From Candidatus Nitrosopelagicus sp. (GTDB taxonomy: Archaea > Thermoproteota > Nitrososphaeria > Nitrososphaerales > Nitrosopumilaceae), in NCBI GenBank assembly GCA_018691945.1, contig JABHJJ010000126.1, forward strand, positions 1-7,258: 7,258 nt of DNA. Direction: 5' to 3'. Below are positions 1-4,639 of the stretch, piece after piece. Below the pieces are notes generated by a model. The model was given only the letters and a program-made list of their open reading frames with translations. It made no database searches and was not told the origin of the DNA. The position numbers and the translations under genes are program-made. How positions within the stretch are numbered: position 1 is the stretch's first letter; each line of letters begins with the position of its first letter.

Positions 1-515
1 CTGGTACCATCTTAGGTGCATTTATTTCAGATGTGATGACTCCTGTTGCATTTCAAATTCTATTTGCATTTGTATTGATTGCTTCTGCAGTTTACATTTT
101 TGTTAAACGTGCAGTAAATGAGAAACCATATAACCGAACTGCTTTAATGATGGTGATATCTGCAGGTGCAAGCTTTTTTGCAGGAATAATCTCTAGTTTG
201 TTTGGAATCGGTGGTGGAATTGTGTTTGTTCCATTAATGGTGATTGGTATAGGTATTCCTATGAGAAAGGCGGCTCCGACAGCACAACTAATCTTGATGT
301 TTGCTTCTCTTAGTGGTCTTTTGGTACACTCTGCATTAGGCCATCCGGATTATTTACAGGCATTTTTCTTGGCAATTGGTGCATTTGCTGGAGGTTTACT
401 TGGTGCTCGATTATCATTAGAAATTAAAGAAAGAAAATTGAAAATTCTTATAACGATTGTTCTTTTAGCTGCTTCAGTAAAATTGATTATCGATTCGATG
501 GGGGTTCTTTTTTAA
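1..515 (+). CDS. TauE/SafE family permease, 3' part (5' end outside window)
   Basis: Integral membrane protein of the TauE/SafE (DUF81) family, whose members are proposed exporters of sulfite, sulfoacetate or related organic anions. The substrate here cannot be told. The frame is open from the left edge (first full codon at position 3), and the residues before the GTG at 33 (GTILGAFIS-like) continue a typical family helix, so that GTG is internal and the gene is cut by the window. About 170 residues are visible, with five or six hydrophobic segments. The second-repeat signature SLFGIGGG, followed by a VPLM hydrophobic stretch, is clear near visible residues 64-80, and a late AFAGGLLGARLS motif is also typical. 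The gene ends in TAA and overlaps the last 29 bases of the convergent MaoC-like gene. Family assignment is confident; transport function is known only at family level. Confidence 0.88.
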   Translation, partial: GTILGAFISDVMTPVAFQILFAFVLIASAVYIFVKRAVNEKPYNRTALMMVISAGASFFAGIISSLFGIGGGIVFVPLMVIGIGIPMRKAAPTAQLILMFASLSGLLVHSALGHPDYLQAFFLAIGAFAGGLLGARLSLEIKERKLKILITIVLLAASVKLIIDSMGVLF

Positions 516-948
516 TTCTGTAAAGATTTTTTTTTGAAGTTAGAACTAATTCTCCATCTTCAAATGAAGCTTCAAAATCAACGCTAATCACACCAAATTC
601 CTCATCAATATCTCTCTTATCTGAAATTACAAATTTTAGTCGCATCACTTGATCTGTATACACTGGTCTCAAAAATCGTGTTTGTCTATTTTTCCATTCC
701 TCATCTCCATCTATTCCGTATAGCACAATGTAATTTCCATAAATCTGCCGTAATCTTGTGAATTCTCCTTCCATTCTTGAAATAATTGCCCGTCCTGAAA
801 CAACTCTGTTCTCATTTTCGCCCGAATCTATCTCAAACATTGCATTTTTTATTCTTGAAAATCCAAGATATTCTTCTAATTCCTTTTTAGAAATACTTGT
901 GGTGGAAATAAACGTGTCACTAATCTTTAATGTTGAAAATTTTTCCAT
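487..948 (-). CDS. MaoC-like hotdog-fold protein, catalytic motif degenerate
   Basis: A 153-residue protein of the size of a single-hotdog MaoC-type (R-specific) enoyl-CoA hydratase. The N-terminus (about 8-32) reads like the family opening strand and helix. Residues 51-68 match the long hotdog helix, and residues 91-106 (RFLRPVYTDQ then VMRLKF) match the family's conserved RFxxPVxxGDxL strand. A GVISVDFEASFEDGELV-type strand pair follows. The usual SGDxNPIH stretch that carries the catalytic Asp and His is absent: residues 30-40 read FSRIKNAMFEI, and the usual HG before the helix is SG. It may therefore be a non-catalytic thioester-binding protein or have a different active site. It starts with ATG two bases after the stop of the SDR gene, so the two are surely co-transcribed, and it overlaps the permease gene tail to tail by 29 bases. 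Fold call is moderate; activity is unknown. Confidence 0.6.
   Translation of the reverse strand: MEKFSTLKISDTFISTTSISKKELEEYLGFSRIKNAMFEIDSGENENRVVSGRAIISRMEGEFTRLRQIYGNYIVLYGIDGDEEWKNRQTRFLRPVYTDQVMRLKFVISDKRDIDEEFGVISVDFEASFEDGELVLTSKKNLYRIKKEPPSNR
508..535 (+). terminator. T-tract terminator candidate for the permease gene
   Basis: Two T runs follow the permease on its own strand: six Ts at 508-513, running into the TAA stop, and nine Ts at 527-535. Archaeal RNA polymerase commonly terminates at such U-rich tracts without a hairpin. Both tracts lie inside the 3' end of the convergent MaoC-like gene, so they are also coding sequence on the other strand. Confidence 0.5.
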
Positions 949-950
949 TT

Positions 951-2699
951 CTATCTTGATTCATCAGGGCAGAAAATTACTTCTGCACTGGATTTAGAAT
1001 CATTAGATATTGAATAATTGATTGCATCTGTAATTCTTGCATTGTTTGGCTCTTTACCATCTACTGCACCTGCCAATACTAGAAATACTCTTACATTTGA
1101 TTTCAAAACGTCACTTAATTCTTGATTTACAGTTGTGGCAAATGGTCTTAATGCTCCTCTGAATACCTCTACTTTTGCTCTTTCTCCTCCACCAATCTTT
1201 TTTCCATATGGTAAGTCTGGACCAATAATCACGATTCTTCCTGTTGCATCTTTGAAAAGTCTTGGATCGTCTGAACCATTTGGAACAAATATGTTCATCG
1301 CATTTTGACTGACTGTAGCTGGAATATTGATGAATTTGTTTGTTAATCCATCCCACTCTTTTCTAGATAATTCAGTTAATCTTGAAATGTTTGGAACCTT
1401 GCCTGTTATATGGATAAACACCTCGATATCGCCTTTTGATTTTGCAGTGTTAAACCATCTTGTAATTTCTTCATTCTTTGAAAAATCTATTACGTGTGAA
1501 TGAAATTTATTTGTAATTGAATCTTGAACTTCTTTTGAACATTTGTCTGATATGAAACAAATTGCTTGACCTCCATTTGATTCTATATTTGCAGCAATTT
1601 CTTCTGCTCTCTTTGCATCTTCTTCATCTGTTGCATCAATCGTCAAAACTGCAATCTTTGATGAATAATCATACTGTTTCACTGTTTCTGGAATTGATGT
1701 GATATGAGATCTTACAGGATAGAAAACTCGATCTCCTGGAATAATCTTTCCATTTAGAATTTTTGCCTGATCGTCATCTGCAAGTGTTAGAATTGTGGTT
1801 GCAACCTGATCTTGTGATAGGAACTGTTGGTCTGGAATCATAGTAGACGTGTTTTTTTGAATTTTCTCTGCTATACTTTGAACTTTATTTAATAAATTAG
1901 TAAGCGTTGATTCTTGTTTGCCTAATTTTTCCGCAGCTGCTTTAATTCCATTTTTAATTGTCTCCTCATCTTCTCCAAGTAATCCTAAAATTTCCTTGTT
2001 TACAATTTCAACTTCTGTAGGTATTAGTTCTTCAAACCCACTTACTCTAAGAAATTCTGATGCTGCTTTAGGATAAACTGTTTTATAAATTCTATCCGAA
2101 TGCACTGGTCCTGGATTTGTTCCAATTGATACAATTCCTTTTTCAGTTAACTCCCATGACATAGCTTCTACCAGTCTGTTTTTTGCTCCTTGTGATGCGG
2201 TATATGGACCTCGGAATCTATATGGTCTCTGTTCTAATGGTCTTTCTTCTGCAAAGAATGTTGAAATTGTAATAATTTTGGCACCTTCTTTCATAACTTT
2301 CAATGCCTGTACTGATGTCCAAAATGTTCCTGTAAGATGAATATCAACTGTACTTCTAAAATCTTCTAACGGTGCATGTGCAAAACATGTAACTGGACCT
2401 GAAACTCCTGCGTTATTTACAACTATATCTACATTCACACCTTCATTTTTTAAGGCATCAAACATTTCGGTAATAGCATTTTCATCACTAACATCTACCC
2501 CTGAAAATATTTTTACAAAACCATTTGAATTTTTTTCATTAATTATTTTTGTTAGCATTTCAGATGTACTCTCAAGTGGTTCTTTTCTTCTTCCTAAGAT
2601 GATGACGCTAGCCCCACTTTCTACAAATTTTTTAGCAACCGTCATTCCTATGCCGGTCCCACTACCTGTGATTAAAACAACTTTATTCTCAAACTTCAA
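951..2699 (-). CDS. Tandem SDR-domain oxidoreductase, similar in layout to malonyl-CoA reductase C-terminal half
   Basis: A 582-residue protein if started at the TTG at 2699 (MKFENKVVLITG-like); the longest frame starts at a GTG at 2744 and adds 15 residues. Numbering here is from TTG. Domain 1 is a short-chain dehydrogenase/reductase: TGxxxGIG nucleotide motif at 11-18, NNAG at 95-98, catalytic-type Ser146, Tyr166, and a PGPVHSDRI stretch at 196-204. The YxxxK lysine is Gln170 (codon CAA), with a lysine at 173. A helical insertion spans about 208-295. A second, degenerate Rossmann domain without a Gly-rich motif covers about 346-560. This order, the long Ser-Tyr spacing and the PGPVxxDR motif resemble the C-terminal half of Chloroflexus malonyl-CoA reductase by my recollection. 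A role in the 3-hydroxypropionate/4-hydroxybutyrate cycle is an inference. Other NAD(P)H-dependent reductase roles remain open. It is the first gene of a unit with the MaoC-like protein. Confidence 0.72.
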   Translation of the reverse strand: MKFENKVVLITGSGTGIGMTVAKKFVESGASVIILGRRKEPLESTSEMLTKIINEKNSNGFVKIFSGVDVSDENAITEMFDALKNEGVNVDIVVNNAGVSGPVTCFAHAPLEDFRSTVDIHLTGTFWTSVQALKVMKEGAKIITISTFFAEERPLEQRPYRFRGPYTASQGAKNRLVEAMSWELTEKGIVSIGTNPGPVHSDRIYKTVYPKAASEFLRVSGFEELIPTEVEIVNKEILGLLGEDEETIKNGIKAAAEKLGKQESTLTNLLNKVQSIAEKIQKNTSTMIPDQQFLSQDQVATTILTLADDDQAKILNGKIIPGDRVFYPVRSHITSIPETVKQYDYSSKIAVLTIDATDEEDAKRAEEIAANIESNGGQAICFISDKCSKEVQDSITNKFHSHVIDFSKNEEITRWFNTAKSKGDIEVFIHITGKVPNISRLTELSRKEWDGLTNKFINIPATVSQNAMNIFVPNGSDDPRLFKDATGRIVIIGPDLPYGKKIGGGERAKVEVFRGALRPFATTVNQELSDVLKSNVRVFLVLAGAVDGKEPNNARITDAINYSISNDSKSSAEVIFCPDESR

Positions 2700-2749
2700 T
2701 CTGACAAAATTTTTGACTGATTTGCAGAATAAATTCCTTACCACTAGGG

Positions 2750-2763
2750 AATTATCTTTATTT
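2750..2763 (-). promoter_or_regulatory. TATA-like box for the SDR/MaoC unit
   Basis: On the minus strand this stretch reads AATAAAGATAATT-like, the only strongly A/T-rich box upstream of the SDR gene. A start of transcription about 25 bases downstream would fall near 2733, after the GTG at 2744 but before the TTG at 2699, which favours the TTG start. It overlaps the box proposed for the divergent genes. Judged by eye only. Confidence 0.35.
2757..2763 (+). promoter_or_regulatory. TATA-like box for the two small plus-strand genes
   Basis: The sequence TTTATTT is centred 27 bases before the ATG at 2787, the spacing expected for a leaderless archaeal transcript. No ribosome binding site is seen before that ATG. 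It lies in a 42-base divergent gap (2745-2786) shared with the SDR promoter, so the two directions may compete for TBP/TFB binding. Confidence 0.4.
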
Positions 2764-2786
2764 GTGGGTAATCTTGCAGATAGCTA

Positions 2787-3023
2787 ATGCATGATACGGA
2801 ATCTGAAACATTTGTCATACAGTCTATACCAGAAAAATTCTCAGATATGCTAAAAAAGATCGCTGTATCTTCAACTCCAAAAGAAATTGCAACTGATGAT
2901 GTTGAAAATGATGATTATTACAGTAGAGCGTTTTCGCAAACAACTCGAATGGTTACAAATAAAGGCTGTTTAGATGTCACTGGTACAAACATTGATGTCA
3001 TTCAGATAATTCAAAAGGGATAA
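2787..3023 (+). CDS. Small acidic protein of unknown function
   Basis: A 78-residue protein that I do not recognise. It has no signal peptide, no membrane segment and no metal-binding cysteine cluster (a single Cys at residue 61). The N-terminal half looks helical and amphipathic (about 15-35). The centre is acidic (DDVENDD around 37-43), and the C-terminus ends with short beta-type stretches. The ATG at 2787 is chosen because a TATA-like box lies 27 bases upstream, as for leaderless transcripts. It is followed two bases after its TAA by a second small gene, so the pair is probably one transcript. Good coding appearance and the tight pairing support a real gene; a lineage-restricted archaeal family is my guess. 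Confidence 0.6.
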   Translation: MHDTESETFVIQSIPEKFSDMLKKIAVSSTPKEIATDDVENDDYYSRAFSQTTRMVTNKGCLDVTGTNIDVIQIIQKG

Positions 3024-3025
3024 TC

Positions 3026-3397
3026 ATGCAAGATCCAAATCCACTCCCATGGGGCGCTCAAGACCGTTTTCAAGCACACTATATTGTAAGAAAACAATCA
3101 GATGATTCTATAGAACTTACTGCACGGACTGTTCTAGAAACCTCTGGTCATTTTGGCTCAAAAAAAGTTACTAATGTTCAATGGCAAGGTGGAAAAATTG
3201 CTGATACATTAAATTCTGATTCCATCTTGAATGAACTCATTGCACAACAATCTGTAGACGATGCAATAATAACTGTTGATCCTACATCAAAAGGTGTTAG
3301 AATATATGGTAAATGGAAAAATAGTTTTGAATTCAATGTATCCAAGAAACAATTTGAGATCTTTGATAAAATAGCTGGTCACATCAAAAGTTTCTAG
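3026..3397 (+). CDS. Small soluble protein of unknown function
   Basis: A 123-residue protein that I do not recognise. It starts with ATG two bases after the stop of the preceding gene; an AAGGGA stretch at 3015-3020 sits about six bases upstream and could serve as a Shine-Dalgarno site for this internal cistron. The sequence suggests mostly beta strands: HYIVRK near 18-23, a SIELTARTVL strand near 28-37, a helix around 63-72, then AIITVD, VRIYGKW and FEFNV strands and a terminal helix (about 107-120). No transmembrane segment, signal peptide or catalytic motif is visible. The beginning, DPNPLPWGAQ, is Pro-rich. It ends with TAG, which shares the palindromic CTAG with the stop of the convergent endA. 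Function is unknown; co-transcription with the 78-residue protein suggests a joint role. Confidence 0.65.
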   Translation: MQDPNPLPWGAQDRFQAHYIVRKQSDDSIELTARTVLETSGHFGSKKVTNVQWQGGKIADTLNSDSILNELIAQQSVDDAIITVDPTSKGVRIYGKWKNSFEFNVSKKQFEIFDKIAGHIKSF

Positions 3398-3930
3398 GCT
3401 TTCCACCAATCAAGTGCAACGTAATCAACTTTTTCTTTTCCTGATGGAATTGCTAAAATGAATTGTTTTTTAACACTTGTAGCTAATCTGCCTGCTAATA
3501 CAATATCTGTTGATGCCATATTCTCATTTCTATTGTAAACTTGAACTAAAAATGGTGCATGATCAATTCCTGGTCCTTTCTGATACACTGCAAAATCACA
3601 TCCAAATTTTATACCGGGATTCACAATGTAACCTTTATCTCTAAAGTCTTTGTAAACTTGAAATTTCTTTTCAAAGTTATGGTACTGCTCTTGACATATT
3701 TCAAACATCTTCTTTATTGTAATTTTTTTCTTGTTTTTGTAAATCTGGATCTTTGATTTACTCATTAGATAATACCCTTCTATCAAATCTAAAATTAATG
3801 GAACATCAATCTCATTTAATTTTGGTTTTGGAATTCCAATTGGTTTTCCATAATAACCTTGACTAAATAATTTTTTAGAATCTTCTAAATCTAATACTAT
3901 TAACCGATTTTCTAATAACTCTGTCTTCAA
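3394..3930 (-). CDS. endA: tRNA-splicing endonuclease
   Basis: Cuts precursor tRNAs and other RNAs at bulge-helix-bulge motifs, leaving 2',3'-cyclic phosphate and 5'-OH ends for joining by RtcB. I place the start at TTG 3930, two bases after the stop of the DUF47 gene. This gives 178 residues, matching the about 179 of the Methanocaldococcus enzyme; the longer ATG frame at 3981 would add 17 residues overlapping the previous gene. In TTG numbering the N-terminal domain is about 1-80. The catalytic C-terminal domain carries the YKDFRDKGYIV strand (93-103), Tyr116 (FAVY), His124 (DHAPFLV) and Lys155 (SVKKQF), which line up with Tyr115, His125 and Lys156 of the Methanocaldococcus protein. With a complete triad it is a catalytic subunit. 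Whether it acts as a homotetramer or pairs with a structural subunit cannot be seen. It is likely co-transcribed with DUF47. Confidence 0.93.
   Translation of the reverse strand: MKTELLENRLIVLDLEDSKKLFSQGYYGKPIGIPKPKLNEIDVPLILDLIEGYYLMSKSKIQIYKNKKKITIKKMFEICQEQYHNFEKKFQVYKDFRDKGYIVNPGIKFGCDFAVYQKGPGIDHAPFLVQVYNRNENMASTDIVLAGRLATSVKKQFILAIPSGKEKVDYVALDWWKA
3430..3471 (+). terminator. T-rich terminator candidates for the small-gene pair
   Basis: On the plus strand, T5-C-T4 at 3430-3439 and T6 at 3466-3471 are the first U-rich tracts after the stop at 3397. No hairpin precedes them. They lie inside endA on the other strand, so the small-gene transcript would end antisense to endA. Confidence 0.3.
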
Positions 3931-3932
3931 AA

Positions 3933-4583
3933 TTATAAGCTCAATGCCAAAAGAATGAATGAATCTGAAACTTCTTGACATTTGTCTGCCATCTCTTCAA
4001 TTCCTTCTATGGTATCTTTCATCAATAACATCTCACTCGTCGAAGAAATTTCAAGTGCCCTCAATACCATTTTTCTATATTTGATATCAATTTCTCTTTC
4101 TAGTTTTTGTGTGTCTTGTGCCAGTTCAATGGATTTTGCAGAATCTGAATTTAGACTCCTAATAATCTCATTTAATTTGTAAATTTCATCTACAACTAAT
4201 TCAATTAATTCTGTAAGATCGCCATCCAGTTTTGATGATTTTAATGTAGTTGCTTTGATGTTTGATAATTTGAAAGCAATGCCTGTGATATACCCTGCAA
4301 TCTCATCCATGGTATAAGCTGTATTTAGTAAATTTTCACGATTTAGAATTAGACCTCCAACATCAGCAACATCTCTTGTGATCTTTCTTCTTAGAGTTTC
4401 TACCTCTTCTTCTAATGATGTAATTTGTTCCATTGCATCTTTAATCCCTGCTTTATCTTTTTTTACAATTAATTCAGGTAACTGTGAAAGACTTCTTCCT
4501 GCATTTAAAATTCTGTTAATTTCATCTTGTAAAACGGCAACTGCCTTACGCTTTGCCTGTACTTCTAATTCCCCACTATACAT
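3933..4583 (-). CDS. DUF47/PhoU-like phosphate-related regulator
   Basis: A 216-residue, almost entirely alpha-helical protein of the DUF47 (PhoU-like, TIGR00153-type) family. It is built as helical hairpins with long coiled-coil-like helices at about 5-30, 42-75, 85-110, 120-147 and 150-213. Typical family landmarks are ILNRENLLNTAYTMDEIAGYI at about 79-99 and the acidic metal-binding type motif EGIEEMADKCQEVSD at 193-207. Family members are usually linked to Pit-type phosphate transporters and are thought to modulate phosphate uptake. No transporter gene is next to it here, so the partner is unknown. Start at ATG 4583 has a TATA-like box about 30 bases upstream. Its stop is two bases before the preferred TTG start of endA, which suggests translational coupling. 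No signal peptide or membrane segment is seen, so it is cytoplasmic. Confidence 0.87.
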   Translation of the reverse strand: MYSGELEVQAKRKAVAVLQDEINRILNAGRSLSQLPELIVKKDKAGIKDAMEQITSLEEEVETLRRKITRDVADVGGLILNRENLLNTAYTMDEIAGYITGIAFKLSNIKATTLKSSKLDGDLTELIELVVDEIYKLNEIIRSLNSDSAKSIELAQDTQKLEREIDIKYRKMVLRALEISSTSEMLLMKDTIEGIEEMADKCQEVSDSFILLALSL

Positions 4584-4608
4584 AACGAGTTTTTCTTCAA
4601 TTCATACG

Positions 4609-4618
4609 GAATATTAAG
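4609..4618 (-). promoter_or_regulatory. TATA-like box for the DUF47-endA unit
   Basis: Minus-strand CTTAATATTC is centred about 30 bases before the ATG at 4583, in the 56-base gap after the ligase gene. The position fits a leaderless or very short-leader transcript covering DUF47 and endA. No Shine-Dalgarno site precedes the ATG. Confidence 0.4.
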
Positions 4619-4639
4619 GCTTGGTTAATTGAATTTAAC

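Noticed and set aside
33..515. A complete 160-residue permease starting at the GTG at 33
   Set aside because: The frame is open to the left edge and the residues before the GTG continue a typical TauE/SafE helix, so the gene is partial.
758..997. Plus-strand frame opposite the MaoC-like gene
   Set aside because: It spans the junction of two well-supported minus-strand genes and has no family resemblance.
1111..1356. Minus-strand open frame of 81 codons inside the SDR gene
   Set aside because: It is a frame-shifted shadow of the SDR gene, with a Lys/Arg/Trp/Ser-rich product and no start context.
2745..2786. Possible small RNA or operator around the ATGCAT palindrome in the divergent gap
   Set aside because: The palindrome is only six bases and includes the start codon; no extended inverted repeat or structure was seen.
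3559..3756. Plus-strand frame opposite endA
   Set aside because: Hydrophobic, Phe-rich antisense translation of a lysine-rich coding region; no promoter or start signal.
3982..4617. Plus-strand frames opposite the DUF47 gene (3982-4182 and 4378-4617)
   Set aside because: Ser/Leu/Ile-rich antisense shadows of an acidic helical gene, a common artefact in low-G+C DNA.
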